From positions 1 to 64,000 of the forward strand of contig NVWU01000011.1 in NCBI GenBank assembly GCA_002733765.1: 64,000 nt of DNA, read 5' to 3'. The stretch is from Colwellia sp. (GTDB taxonomy: Bacteria; Pseudomonadota; Gammaproteobacteria; Enterobacterales; Alteromonadaceae). Under the pieces are notes generated by a model that did not search any database, had not been told where the DNA came from, and worked only from the letters and a program-made list of their open reading frames with translations. Numbering within the stretch: the first letter of the stretch is position 1; each line of letters starts with the position of its first letter. The position numbers were made by a program, and so were the translations under genes. Positions 1-8,973 of this stretch are shown here, piece after piece.

Positions 1-99
1 TTCTTCAGATAACTTAATCTCGTAGCCAGCATTTGCCGCGCCTGTGGCGACAAGTATAGATGAAGCAAGTAATAATTTTTTAAATTTATTGTTAAACAT
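1..99 (-). CDS. Outer-membrane or secreted protein, N-terminal fragment (possible porin)
   Basis: Only the first 33 codons are inside the window; the gene runs off the left edge. The ATG at 99 opens a typical Sec signal peptide: basic start (MFNNKFKK), hydrophobic core (LLLASSILVATGA), AxA cleavage site (AANA) and mature start GYEIKLSEE. A short mature start of this kind is common in gammaproteobacterial porins, but that is inference from very little sequence. A perfect TTAGAC/GTCTAA dyad lies about 155 bp upstream. Confidence 0.6.
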   Translation of the reverse strand, partial: MFNNKFKKLLLASSILVATGAANAGYEIKLSEE

Positions 100-253
100 T
101 GTTTGTTCCCATTTTTGTTGTGTTTTATTTGTAAAGCTGAGCTCTTTGTCTCTTTAGCTTATGTTTTATTACATCAATTTTTCAATTTAACGTCAAAGAG
201 ATGTTTATTATTATTTCTGGTAATAAGGTAGGGTTAATTGTCTTGAAAAGAAA

Positions 254-269
254 TTAGACCTAAGTCTAA
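254..269. promoter_or_regulatory. Inverted repeat TTAGAC-N4-GTCTAA upstream of the partial outer-membrane gene
   Basis: The dyad TTAGACCTAAGTCTAA has two perfect 6-base arms. It shares the TAGAC...AGT core with motifs at 1972, 6448 and 6551 near the chemotaxis receptor and symporter genes. It may be an operator. The binding protein is unknown; CrbR is one possibility. Confidence 0.35.
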
Positions 270-329
270 GATATTATTGTTTATTATAAATTTTAGTAGA
301 AAAGTAAAGGTTTTCTCGCTATCAATAGT

Positions 330-1901
330 TTAGTTGGCCTTGAAACCAATTCTAAAACCACCCCAATGTTTTCCTTGCACAAAAATGGGGGCTGAAACAT
401 CATGCATAATTTCGCCTGTATCACGTTTATATGTTTGTAATAAAAATTTATTAGTGTGTTGAGCAGAACGAATGCCTGTTGCATCATTAAACATGCGCTT
501 AGTGCGGCTATTCATCATATCTATTTCAACGTTTCCGGTTAGTGGCTTGGAGAAGCATTTATTATGGGTAGGAAAGTAACCATTAATATCGACGGCTCCG
601 GCATAAATCATTTCAGGAAAATTTTGTAGTAGAGGCTCTTGGATGCCAGGTAAATTTCTATCGGTAAACTGATCAAAATTGGTAGTAAATTTTGGCGGTT
701 TGGTATTACCTAAAGGTTTGTAATTAAAATCGAATAGTTGCTGCAGTGAAATTTTATCATTGGCTATACTTTGTTCAAATAATTCACCGACTTGAATTGC
801 AGCTAATTCCGCCTGACGGCACATATTATCAAGTACAGTATTTCCTTCAAATTCAGCCAGATGAACAAAAATAGATTCAGTACCATTAGAAAGTGTTTGT
901 GCCTGCTTAGATACAGTGAGGGTTTCTTTACTTTTATCAATAAGAAAATCATGTAGATTGACCACTGAAGAGGATATTTCAGCCGCCGCTAAATCTTGCT
1001 CTTGTAAAGCAAGACTAATGTGATCACTGGCAGCAGATGAATCGGTCATTAACTGGTCAATGTTAGCGAATGATTGTGATAGATCGGTCATGGTATTAAC
1101 GACACTATCAGTTTGTTGCACAATGGTGGTCATTACCGCCGTTGTTTCGTTGGTTTCATTACTAATTTGATTTAACATCTTGCCAATTTGTTTAGTTGCA
1201 TCGGCTGTTTTTGCAGCTAAAGCCCTAACTTCATCAGCGACCACAGCAAAACCTCGACCTTGTTCACCAGCTCTAGCTGCTTCAATGGCAGCATTTAATG
1301 CCAATAAATTGGTTTGAGATGATATGCCATCAATGACGTCCGTTATGCTTTGAATTTCAGATGCTTTTTGCTTCAGTAACTTTATTTTTTCAGAAGCGTG
1401 ATTCACGGATTCATTAAGTTGATTAACGACCGTTATATTCTCAGTTAATTGCTCCGAACTTGCTGTGCTAGCACTCATTGCTTGGTTGGCTTGCTGCGAG
1501 GCTACACTCGCATTATCATTTATTTGTTTGCTATTAATAGACATTTGCTCTGCAGCGGTTGCAAGGCGATCTACATCCTCACTGGAACTTTCAATTGCGC
1601 TACTTAATTGCGCTAAAAAAAAGCTTATTTCTGCTGAGTTTATTGCCAACTCACTGGCTTTGACACCTATTTCCTCACCAATTTTTGTAAACGGTGTAGT
1701 AGGTTGTTCTTCTGGTTCATTACCTGAATTAAGTTGGTTTTGTTTCACGGTAAAAAAAATTAATAAAAAACTTAACGTTGCTATTCCGAAAGCGGTTTGC
1801 AAAGGTGAATTAAAAAGACTCGCGCCATAATAATGAAAAATAGCTATGAGTATTGCACTAATAAGCGCATAAAATATGACGGTAGTTGTTTGATTATTCA
1901 T
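330..1901 (-). CDS. Methyl-accepting chemotaxis protein with C-terminal Cache-like domain
   Basis: A 523-residue chemoreceptor. Two hydrophobic segments near residues 7-27 and 36-53 are separated by a very short loop, so there is almost no periplasmic sensor. A long methylation/signalling coiled coil follows, with the highly conserved hairpin tip ([20 protein letters not shown], then [12 protein letters not shown]). The last ~150 residues resemble the cytoplasmic Cache/PAS-like ligand domain that ends a family of marine gammaproteobacterial MCPs ([17 protein letters not shown]...HWGGFRIGF). It should signal to CheA/CheW from the inner membrane while sensing a cytosolic cue; the ligand is unknown. 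It is transcribed alone. A TAGACTTTAGTTGAA motif lies about 70 bp upstream of the start. Confidence 0.9.
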   Translation of the reverse strand: MNNQTTTVIFYALISAILIAIFHYYGASLFNSPLQTAFGIATLSFLLIFFTVKQNQLNSGNEPEEQPTTPFTKIGEEIGVKASELAINSAEISFFLAQLSSAIESSSEDVDRLATAAEQMSINSKQINDNASVASQQANQAMSASTASSEQLTENITVVNQLNESVNHASEKIKLLKQKASEIQSITDVIDGISSQTNLLALNAAIEAARAGEQGRGFAVVADEVRALAAKTADATKQIGKMLNQISNETNETTAVMTTIVQQTDSVVNTMTDLSQSFANIDQLMTDSSAASDHISLALQEQDLAAAEISSSVVNLHDFLIDKSKETLTVSKQAQTLSNGTESIFVHLAEFEGNTVLDNMCRQAELAAIQVGELFEQSIANDKISLQQLFDFNYKPLGNTKPPKFTTNFDQFTDRNLPGIQEPLLQNFPEMIYAGAVDINGYFPTHNKCFSKPLTGNVEIDMMNSRTKRMFNDATGIRSAQHTNKFLLQTYKRDTGEIMHDVSAPIFVQGKHWGGFRIGFKAN

Positions 1902-1971
1902 TATATTACCTTTACTGCTTAGGGTTCTAACTTGGCAACCTTAGCATACGAGGGAGGCGAAATGAAACAAT

Positions 1972-1986
1972 TAGACTTTAGTTGAA
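1972..1986 (+). promoter_or_regulatory. Motif TAGACTTTAGTTGAA upstream of the chemoreceptor gene
   Basis: Differs at two bases from the motif at 6448-6462 upstream of the symporter operon (TAGACTAAAGTTGAA). It lies 70 bp from the MCP start. It may mark co-regulation, possibly by the CrbS/CrbR system encoded at 14-18 kb. This is inference from sequence similarity only. Confidence 0.3.
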
Positions 1987-2045
1987 CTTTTATCGTTAAT
2001 AAGGCGCACAAGGTCGCCTTATTATTCTTTTGTAAGTGGTTAATA

Positions 2046-2311
2046 ATACCAAATGAAATAATGAATGAGTCAATTCAGAGCTATGTCAGGGAAGTTAGAA
2101 TAAGCAAAATTTGTGCGACTATAGTCGTTCTATATCAAACAAATTTGTGACGTTATCACTTTCCTGACAAGCTCCCAAGGGCGAGTTTAAAAGGTGTATA
2201 TGCTGCGTTATTGATTTTGACAAGGGAATAACCATTCTCTTCAATCAATGCCTTGCCTCTATACCTTTTAACTCTCGCTGAATGATCTATTCATTACTTC
2301 AATTGGTATAA
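2046..2311. repeat. MITE-like element with ~32-bp terminal inverted repeats
   Basis: The ends are near-perfect inverted repeats: ATACCAAATGAAATAATGAA on the left and the reverse complement of TTCATTACTTCAATTGGTAT on the right. Inside lies a second inverted pair (TGTCAGGGAAGT with ACTTTCCTGACA) and a third (GCGAGTTTAAAAGG with CCTTTTAACTCTCGC), so the whole unit folds into nested hairpins. There is no transposase gene. The 2186-2281 part is ~85-90% identical, in inverted orientation, to 4133-4233. It fills the gap between the chemoreceptor and the DUF2892 gene. Confidence 0.75.
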
Positions 2312-2316
2312 ATCAC

Positions 2317-2505
2317 TTAAGGTTTTGAGGATAGTGTATTGATACCAAGCACTTTATACAAAGGACAAAAATTAATCAAACCAGTCAAGAGTGGTACTAA
2401 ACCTAACCAGCCCCAAGTAGTTTGTGGGCCAAAAAATACTAAGCCCACACCAATAACGCCAATTAAAAGGCGTAATACTCTGTCTAGATTACCAATGTTT
2501 TTCAT
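2317..2505 (-). CDS. DUF2892 (YgaP-type transmembrane) small membrane protein
   Basis: A 62-residue protein with two hydrophobic helices (about residues 10-25 and 30-48) matching the DUF2892 pattern: N-terminal MKNIGNLDRVLRLLIG, a central GWLGL and the terminal LTGLINFCPLYKVLGI. In E. coli YgaP this domain follows a rhodanese; here it stands alone. It lies 161 bp downstream of, and on the same strand as, the Crp/Fnr-type regulator gene, a pairing common for DUF2892. That suggests redox- or sulfur-linked regulation, but its function is not established. Confidence 0.85.
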   Translation of the reverse strand: MKNIGNLDRVLRLLIGVIGVGLVFFGPQTTWGWLGLVPLLTGLINFCPLYKVLGINTLSSKP

Positions 2506-2666
2506 GGTGATTCTCCAAGTAAATTAATTAAGAGTTAAGTTATACCCATAGGTATTATTTCAACGCCAATTTACGCTAAATAAAAAGCAATAACAGTGAC
2601 AAAGTCACAATAATAGAATAAGTGTAGAGCCATGAATAATGAATGGTTAAGTCTAACGTTTTGTCG

Positions 2667-3323
2667 TTAAATTAGTGGTGTACCTGCTAGAGTTTCAATA
2701 GCACATTGGTTATCAAGCTGAATTTCCCCTCGACTTAGCCGGAGTAAGCCTCTCTTTTCAAAAGATTTTAATTGGCGACTAACCACCTCGCGAGCAGTGC
2801 CTAATTCAAAAGCAAGTGCTTGGTGGGTTATCGTTAAACGATTTTGTTGGTTAGCATGATTAAGCAGTTGTTTCGCCAAACGAATGTCAATACGATTAAA
2901 ACTGATATCGCCAACCAAGCTAATAACGTCGCGTAACCGCTGGCCGTAGGTGTTAAAAACAAATTCTCGAAAGCTGGGAGATTGTGCTAAGCCTAAGTTA
3001 AATTCAGTTAAGGAGATCATTAGGGCTTCAATATCTGTTTCTGTTACGCCCTCTGCGGGGTAGTCATTGTTAGCAAGTAGACAGGTAGTAGTGAGCATGC
3101 AAGACTGTCCTTTATTGACACGATAAAGCAGAATCTCGCGGCCATTTATTGCGCGAGTGAATACCTTTATAACGCCCTTTGTTAGCAACAGGTAATTTTC
3201 ACAACTTGCACCTTGATAAAAAACAATGCTACTAGCGGGTAAGCTAACTTTTTTAGCATTGCTGATGATTTTCTGGCCTATTGAATCGTTTATTGTGGCA
3301 AAAAGCACGCTAGAATTATTCAT
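2667..3323 (-). CDS. Crp/Fnr family transcriptional regulator
   Basis: 218 residues. An N-terminal cyclic-nucleotide-binding-type beta-barrel (about 20-120, with VFYQGASCENYLLLTKGVIKV) is followed by a dimer helix and a C-terminal winged helix-turn-helix (about 150-205: LAFELGTAREVVSRQLKSFE, then KRGLLRLSRGEIQL). No N-terminal four-cysteine cluster of the FNR type is present, so it is unlikely to bind a [4Fe-4S] cluster as FNR does. The downstream DUF2892 gene is a probable target or partner. The effector is unknown. Confidence 0.88.
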   Translation of the reverse strand: MNNSSVLFATINDSIGQKIISNAKKVSLPASSIVFYQGASCENYLLLTKGVIKVFTRAINGREILLYRVNKGQSCMLTTTCLLANNDYPAEGVTETDIEALMISLTEFNLGLAQSPSFREFVFNTYGQRLRDVISLVGDISFNRIDIRLAKQLLNHANQQNRLTITHQALAFELGTAREVVSRQLKSFEKRGLLRLSRGEIQLDNQCAIETLAGTPLI

Positions 3324-3410
3324 AATATTTTTTTAGCGATAAATAAATCAGAAAAAATGTAACCTGATTATGTTTTTGCTGTTTATTAAGATACATTTTT
3401 TGTTCACCAC

Positions 3411-4112
3411 TTATAAAATAATATCTTTGAGTAATATGTTGTCAGTATTCGCTCTGTTTGCCATTTGAGCGAGTAATAGTTCTGCTGTGGCAATGGCATC
3501 ATTTAACGCATCATGGCCATGGTGATCGGGTAGTTTTAATTGGTGCCGTAAATTTGATAAACGCAATTCAGAGGGATCGTAAGCGACATCACGTTTATCA
3601 AGTTTTCGTTTAGCAACAACCAAGGTATCAATCATAGGAAAATCAGGCATAAAACCATAAAGCTCAAGACAAGCTTGTTGTAAAAACTGTCGTTCAATTC
3701 GGGCGAAATGCACTAACATTACTTTGCCAGCTAACGCTTTTAATAGTTGTTCTACTACGGTGGCTAGCGGTTGTCCTTGTTCTTTTTGAGCATCAGTAAT
3801 TTGATGTATTATAACGTTACTTTCTTCAAGTTGTGTTTTGGCTTTAATTATCTGATGGTAACTAGAATTAAGTTTTATTTGTTCTTGATCTAATAAAACA
3901 AAGCCAACACTGAGTAATTTATCGGCTTTGGCATCAAGGCCTGTGGTTTCAAAATCTACTGCTAATATCGGTAGCTCATCTATGGGCGTATCAAGTGCAG
4001 GAAAAGGTACAGACAAAAAATCGTGTAAAGGACCCTTTGGCACTTTCTTTAATAGTCTTTTACGTTTGGTTTCATAGCCGACTAAGTAGTTAATTAATGA
4101 ATGCATACTCAT
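3411..4112 (-). CDS. 3'-5' exonuclease, DnaQ/DEDDh family
   Basis: About 233 residues carrying the DEDD motifs: ExoI as AVDFETTGL, ExoII within the HQITDAQ...VEQLL...LVHFARIERQFL block and ExoIII as HGHDALNDAIATAEL, the H-x4-D form of DEDDh enzymes. It resembles the DNA polymerase III epsilon-like exonucleases that sit beside the DUF294/CBS gene in many Vibrio and Shewanella symporter loci. An earlier in-frame ATG at 4136 would add MKRVFRGN, but those codons lie in the adjacent repeat element; starts at 4112 (MSMHSL) or 4106 (MHSL) are more likely. Its role beside a symporter locus is unclear. Confidence 0.85.
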   Translation of the reverse strand: MSMHSLINYLVGYETKRKRLLKKVPKGPLHDFLSVPFPALDTPIDELPILAVDFETTGLDAKADKLLSVGFVLLDQEQIKLNSSYHQIIKAKTQLEESNVIIHQITDAQKEQGQPLATVVEQLLKALAGKVMLVHFARIERQFLQQACLELYGFMPDFPMIDTLVVAKRKLDKRDVAYDPSELRLSNLRHQLKLPDHHGHDALNDAIATAELLLAQMANRANTDNILLKDIIL

Positions 4113-4413
4113 GTTACCTCGAAATACTCGTTTCAACGAGAATTAAAAGGTTTAGAGGCAAGGCATTGATTAAAGAGAATGGTTGTTTCCTTGTCGAAAT
4201 CAATAACGTTGCATATAAGCCTTTTAAACTCGCCCTACGGGGACGTATGAGCAAATCACGCTCATTGTTGCTCCTTTTTTTAAGGACACTACATGGATGT
4301 AGTTTACTAGAGAATGCAGGAGCATATTCTCCTGAACAACCATTAATAAAAACAAGCGCCTTGATCATGAGTCGCTCAAGCGTCCTGAAACAGACATTTT
4401 GAAGTATCATGAG
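4104..4413. repeat. MITE-like composite repeat between the exonuclease and DUF294 genes
   Basis: The ends form an imperfect inverted repeat: CATACTCATGTTACCTCGAA on the left and the reverse complement of TTTGAAGTATCATGAGTATA on the right. The 4133-4233 part is the inverted homologue of 2186-2281. The 4284-4336 part contains the 50-bp module (AGAGAATGCAGGAGCATATT and flanks) found four times in the 29-38 kb repeats. The left end overlaps the exonuclease start codons. Open frames on both strands here are repeat-derived and are not called as genes. Confidence 0.7.
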
Positions 4414-4423
4414 TATATGCCCA

Positions 4424-6292
4424 TTAGAAACTCGCCTGTCTAGAATCTTGTAAAGTTTTGATCACTTTAAAGGCGTCTTTCAAATGTTCACGTTCTAATT
4501 TTGATAACTCTTTGGGAGATAAGTAGTTGTCTGGCTCAAGCCCTTTTACCAACCTGTTTGCTTGGTGATTAACTCGTAAAAATCCTAAGAACTCGTAAGC
4601 ATCTATGAGGTTTTCTGCTGACGATGTGGAAATAGCAGCAGAGCCTGCCGCTTGCTTAATACGTTCAATCGTATTAACCGCGCTAATTCCCTGAGAAAGT
4701 GCATAAATACGAGCGAGATCAACAATAGGAGCAATACCATTATGTTTAAGATCTAAGGTGTCTTTATGTTTACCATTTTGTTTTAAAACAAAATCACGGA
4801 AAAAGCCAAGCGGGGGGCGTAAGCCTAAAGCATTTTTGGATAAGTGGGCGATAAACAAACTACTTTTTGTCGTTTTTCTGAGTAGGTTAGTTCGAACCGT
4901 ATCAAGTAAACTAGCATCGCCACAAATGGTCTCTAAATCAAAAAATACACTAGAGTTCAATAACGCTTGGGGAGTTGGTGTATCAACCCAGCCATCAAAG
5001 TATTTTTGCCAGACTTTTGTCGGCTGACGCCATTTGGGATTGGTTGCCATTATATCGCCAGGGCAATAAATAAACCCACAGCTCGCTAAACCATCACAAA
5101 CAAAATGCGCTAAACTTTCAAACCAAGCATCATCGTAGGGCTTCATAGAATCACAAATGATAATGCCATTGTCTTGATCAGAATGCGCTAACTGTTCTTG
5201 TCTCGCTTGTGAACCTGCTGCAAGCCAGGCGTAGGGAACAGGTGCGGGGCCATATTTCTCTTCGGCCATTTCAATTAAGCGTTTAGTAAATGCCATGGTA
5301 ATAGCACTGATGCTTTTACCTACATGATCAGCACTCGCACCTAGTTTAGCTAAGCGAATTTGTAATTTTGGTAGCAATATGCTGATTTCTATTAGTGCAT
5401 CTAAACTCTTCGCTTTATGAATAATACTAGAAAAATTGACGGCATTATGACCTTCATTATTCATTAAATCAGTGACGGTCACCATGCCAACGACTTCGCC
5501 CTGTTTTGTTACAGGTAAGTGATGTATGCGCTTTGAAGTCATGAGCATCAGTGCATCATAAGCATTATTTTTTAAATCAATCGTACTCATATTCTGAGTC
5601 ATTATTTCACTAATATAGGCAGTAATAGGTAAGCCTGCAGCGACGCAGCGACGGCGGATATCTTTGTCAGTAACAATACCAATTGATTTGGTGTTATCAA
5701 GCACTACTAAACAAGAGTATCCATGTTCGGTCATTTTTATTGCTGCGTCCTGAATACTCTGGGTAGCATCTATACCTGCTACAGGTGAGTGATAAAAATC
5801 ACTTACTGAGGTATTCATTAAAGAAGACGATATAACGGCCTCTTCATTAACCTTAGACATTTTTTGTTTGAGACGTTGAGATGAGTTGTAGCTGAAATAG
5901 TCATCAATACTTGGAAATTTCTCAGTAAGCTCGCTTATCACTTTGCAATCAAGGCTATAAACTAAGCAGTCTTCGTCAGATTGTATTTGTCGTGGTGCTC
6001 TTTGTTCAATATCGTTTGGTATATGTAAGATTTGTTTGCAAAATTCAGTGCATAAATCGCCTTCTCCTAAACGAGAAATCAGCTCACCGTCGTGAGTCAT
6101 ACAGCTGAGAGCGCCTTTACGAACAATATATAAACGTGGTTCATTGATACCTTTGGGAGGTAACATTTCGCCTTTACGTACGTAGTTAATACTTAACTCT
6201 CGTATTAATTTTGCAAGTGAAGGTTTTGGTAAAGTGTCAAAAGGAGGAATACCTTGTATAAAGCTTGAGATTTCAGAAAGTTCAATATCCAT
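4424..6292 (-). CDS. Cyclic-nucleotide-binding / CBS-pair / DUF294 nucleotidyltransferase-like protein
   Basis: 622 residues with four parts: a cNMP-binding barrel (about 12-135), two CBS motifs (about 165-285; MTEHGYSCLVVLDN and MTSKRIHHLPVT), a DUF294 nucleotidyltransferase-like domain (about 310-440) with the GSQARQEQLAHSDQDNG signature, and the DUF294 C-terminal helical domain (to ~615). The signature matches the GS...SD-x-D core of GlnD-type nucleotidyltransferases, so it may modify or signal in response to a nucleotide; the substrate is unproven. The gene is divergent from the DUF4212/symporter operon, the usual arrangement of this locus, which points to a role in controlling the transporter or acetate-type carbon use. 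Confidence 0.88.
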   Translation of the reverse strand: MDIELSEISSFIQGIPPFDTLPKPSLAKLIRELSINYVRKGEMLPPKGINEPRLYIVRKGALSCMTHDGELISRLGEGDLCTEFCKQILHIPNDIEQRAPRQIQSDEDCLVYSLDCKVISELTEKFPSIDDYFSYNSSQRLKQKMSKVNEEAVISSSLMNTSVSDFYHSPVAGIDATQSIQDAAIKMTEHGYSCLVVLDNTKSIGIVTDKDIRRRCVAAGLPITAYISEIMTQNMSTIDLKNNAYDALMLMTSKRIHHLPVTKQGEVVGMVTVTDLMNNEGHNAVNFSSIIHKAKSLDALIEISILLPKLQIRLAKLGASADHVGKSISAITMAFTKRLIEMAEEKYGPAPVPYAWLAAGSQARQEQLAHSDQDNGIIICDSMKPYDDAWFESLAHFVCDGLASCGFIYCPGDIMATNPKWRQPTKVWQKYFDGWVDTPTPQALLNSSVFFDLETICGDASLLDTVRTNLLRKTTKSSLFIAHLSKNALGLRPPLGFFRDFVLKQNGKHKDTLDLKHNGIAPIVDLARIYALSQGISAVNTIERIKQAAGSAAISTSSAENLIDAYEFLGFLRVNHQANRLVKGLEPDNYLSPKELSKLEREHLKDAFKVIKTLQDSRQASF

Positions 6293-6447
6293 TATTAGTG
6301 TCTACCTGCATCTAGAAGATCCTGTAGGTAGCATTTGAGCCATCAGGCTGAGTAATACCTACGTTTAATACCCTTTATATTAGTTATTGGCATTGGTTAT
6401 CAATTTAGAGTGCTAGCTCTTTACAGTCAACCATTGACATCGCAATA

Positions 6448-6565
6448 TAGACTAAAGTTGAAGTTGAAATATGGTAAGCGCTAGAAAGCCCATCAATTCA
6501 AGGTTATTTAGTAGATAATGCGTATGAAAAACCCAATATAGTCAGTGATCTAGACTAAAGTGTAA
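6448..6565 (+). promoter_or_regulatory. Paired TAGACTAAAGT direct repeats in the symporter promoter region
   Basis: TAGACTAAAGTTGAA at 6448-6462 and TAGACTAAAGTGTAA at 6551-6565 are direct repeats whose starts are 103 bp apart. They lie in the 495-bp divergent region between the DUF294 gene and the symporter operon. Similar motifs occur at 1972 and 254. A LuxR-type activator such as the CrbR-like protein encoded at 17.6 kb is a reasonable candidate binder. I see no other gene in this 6293-6787 gap. Confidence 0.4.
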
Positions 6566-6787
6566 TACCCGAAAAAAACAAATCTTGGTAAATTAGCGAC
6601 AGTAAAAGTTGATTATGGATTTCTGTCTCTGTCTTGTGATTTATAAGGTAATTGACAGCAATCTATATCCACACTTTTTCTAGATAATTATTACATTAAG
6701 TGCTTTTTCATTAATATTGGCGTAACAATAATATTAAAACGCTGATTTCGTAATATAATTTAAAATAACGTCGCTAGGAGACTTATT

Positions 6788-7039
6788 GTGGAAAATAAAG
6801 AAACATATTGGTCGGAGAATACTCGTATCATATTGATCTGCCTCGCAATCTGGTTTGTAGTTTCATTTGGTTTTGGCTTACTACTTGTAGAGCCGCTAAA
6901 TGCAATTTCACTAGGTGGGTATAAACTTGGGTTTTGGTTTGCACAGCAAGGTGCTATTTATTCATTTCTTGGCTTGATTTTTTGGTATGGTCACAAAATG
7001 AATCAGCTTGATATAAAATATGATGGGGAGAGTAAATAA
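6788..7039 (+). CDS. DUF4212 solute:sodium symporter small subunit
   Basis: An 83-residue protein with two transmembrane helices (about 15-35 and 52-70), opening with WSENTRIILICLAIWFVVSF, a typical DUF4212 start. The family is the small partner of VC_2705-type sodium:solute symporters. A ribosome site (CTAGGAG) lies 8 bases before the ATG. Its stop overlaps the next start as TAATG, implying translational coupling with the large subunit. Confidence 0.93.
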   Translation: MENKETYWSENTRIILICLAIWFVVSFGFGLLLVEPLNAISLGGYKLGFWFAQQGAIYSFLGLIFWYGHKMNQLDIKYDGESK

Positions 7040-8829
7040 TGGAAGAGTTAAAACTCTATACTTACATCGCAGTATTTGGCACATTTGCTTTATACTTCGC
7101 AATTGCTTGGTGGGCTCGTGCGGGTTCAACCAGTGATTTTTACGTAGCGGGCGGTGGTATCACCCCATTACAAAATGGTATGGCAATTGGTGCCGATTGG
7201 ATGAGTGCAGCGTCATTTATCTCAATGGCTGGTTTAATTGCTTTCTTAGGTTACGGTGGCTCAGTTTTCTTAATGGGTTGGACAGGTGGTTATGTATTAT
7301 TAGCCATGCTACTTGCACCTTACATGCGTAAGCATGGTAAGTTCACAGTACCTGAATTCATTTTTGATAGATATTACTCAAAAACTGCACGTATTGTTGC
7401 GGTTGCTTGTTTAATCATTGCATCATTAACTTACATCATCGGTCAAATGAAAGGTGTGGGTGTTGCTTTCTCCCGCTTCCTAGAAGTTGATTACGGCCTA
7501 GGCTTAGGCATAGGTATGTTTGTTGTTTGGGTATACGCTGTACTAGGTGGCATGAAAGGTATTACTTATACGCAAATCGCGCAATACGTAGTAATGATTT
7601 TTGCTTATACCATTCCAGCAATCTTTATTTCATTCCAACTAACGGGTAACCCTGTTCCACAATTAGGCTTAGGTAGTACTTTAGCCGATGGTAGTGGTAT
7701 GTACTTACTTGATAAATTAGATCTGGTTGTTACTGAGTTAGGTTTTAAAGAATATACAACATCTAACTTAGGCGGAACATTGAATATGTTCGCTTACACG
7801 CTATCTCTTATGATTGGTACTGCGGGTCTTCCTCATGTAATTATGCGCTTCTTTACTGTTCCATCAGTAAAAGCGGCACGTCAATCAGCAGGTTATGCAC
7901 TTGTTTTCATCGGTTTACTTTATACAGTTGCTCCAGCAGTTGGCGCTATGGCTCGTCTTAATTTGATGAGTACCATTGAACCTTCAGCAGGTGAGTACCT
8001 TGTGTATGATGAACGCCCACAATGGTTCAAAGACTGGGAAAAAACTGGTTTATTGAAATTTGAAGATAAAAACGGCGATGGCAAAATTCAGTATACATCT
8101 AATAAAACAGATCAACCTGTAACCATCACAGGCGCAATATCTGGCAAAGAAATAGTATTACTTCCAAATGAAATGGTTAAAGTTGACCGTGACATTATGG
8201 TACTAGCTAACCCTGCCATTGCGAACTTACCTAACTGGGTTATCGCACTTGTTGCTGCTGGTGGCCTAGCGGCTGCGTTATCTACTGCGGCGGGCTTATT
8301 GTTAGCCATAGCCTCATCTATCTCACATGATTTAATGAAAGGCGTATTAGTCCCTGACTTAAGTGAGAAAAATGAGTTACTTGCTGGTCGTGTTGTTATG
8401 ACTTTAGCAATATTGGTCTCTGGTTATCTTGGGCTACACCCTCCAGGGTTTGCTGCAGGTACGGTTGCACTAGCCTTTGGTTTAGCTGCATCAAGTATCT
8501 TCCCAGCATTAATGATGGGTATATTCTCTAAGCGCATGAGTGGCACTGCCGCAATTTCAGGCATGTGTGCTGGTATCGGTATAACTATGCTGTATGTATT
8601 CCAACATAAAGGTATTATGTTTATTCCAGGTACTTCATTCTTAGGTGATATGGGTCCTAACTGGTTCCTAGGTATTTCTCCTAACGCCTTTGGTGTAGTG
8701 GGTGCGATAGTTAACTTTGGTGTAGCGTTCGCTGTACTTCAAGTAACTGGCCCATGTCCACAGCACATTGTTGACATGGTAGAAAATATGCGTGCACCAG
8801 GTGATGCTCCAGCAGCACATGATCACTAA
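7039..8829 (+). CDS. Sodium:solute symporter, ActP-like VC_2705 family
   Basis: A 596-residue SSS-family permease with about 13 transmembrane helices. Family marks include FYVAGGGITPLQNGMAIGAD, then WMSAASFISMAGLI, and GTAGLPHVIMRFFTVPSVKA; the last is the acetate-permease-like signature. A hydrophilic insert at about residues 330-390 contains DKNGDGKIQY, an EF-hand-like loop typical of the VC_2705 subgroup. The likely substrate is acetate or another short monocarboxylate, cotransported with Na+ at the inner membrane; this is inferred from the family and from the CrbS/CrbR-like system nearby. Coupled to the DUF4212 gene upstream and followed by a strong terminator. Confidence 0.92.
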   Translation: MEELKLYTYIAVFGTFALYFAIAWWARAGSTSDFYVAGGGITPLQNGMAIGADWMSAASFISMAGLIAFLGYGGSVFLMGWTGGYVLLAMLLAPYMRKHGKFTVPEFIFDRYYSKTARIVAVACLIIASLTYIIGQMKGVGVAFSRFLEVDYGLGLGIGMFVVWVYAVLGGMKGITYTQIAQYVVMIFAYTIPAIFISFQLTGNPVPQLGLGSTLADGSGMYLLDKLDLVVTELGFKEYTTSNLGGTLNMFAYTLSLMIGTAGLPHVIMRFFTVPSVKAARQSAGYALVFIGLLYTVAPAVGAMARLNLMSTIEPSAGEYLVYDERPQWFKDWEKTGLLKFEDKNGDGKIQYTSNKTDQPVTITGAISGKEIVLLPNEMVKVDRDIMVLANPAIANLPNWVIALVAAGGLAAALSTAAGLLLAIASSISHDLMKGVLVPDLSEKNELLAGRVVMTLAILVSGYLGLHPPGFAAGTVALAFGLAASSIFPALMMGIFSKRMSGTAAISGMCAGIGITMLYVFQHKGIMFIPGTSFLGDMGPNWFLGISPNAFGVVGAIVNFGVAFAVLQVTGPCPQHIVDMVENMRAPGDAPAAHDH

Positions 8830-8880
8830 GATTATTAGCTCAACATTTAATTATTAAATATTGAGTAAAATCTGAGAAAT

Positions 8881-8921
8881 AAAGGCTAGACGACAATTTT
8901 TTAAAGAGTCGTCTAGCCTTT
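8881..8921 (+). terminator. Rho-independent terminator after the symporter gene
   Basis: A perfect 14-bp stem (AAAGGCTAGACGAC with GTCGTCTAGCCTTT) and 13-base loop, followed by TTCTG. It lies 51 bp after the symporter stop. The symmetric A/T flanks may let it work in both directions. Confidence 0.9.
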
Positions 8922-8973
8922 TCTGTTAAATTACCCTCCTGTTACAATAAATAGAAAATAAATAGAAAATATT

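Noticed and set aside
4114-4410. Minus- and plus-strand frames of about 98-101 codons between the exonuclease and DUF294 genes
   Set aside because: They lie wholly inside a MITE-like repeat, and parts recur elsewhere as non-coding repeat sequence (2.2 kb and 29-38 kb).
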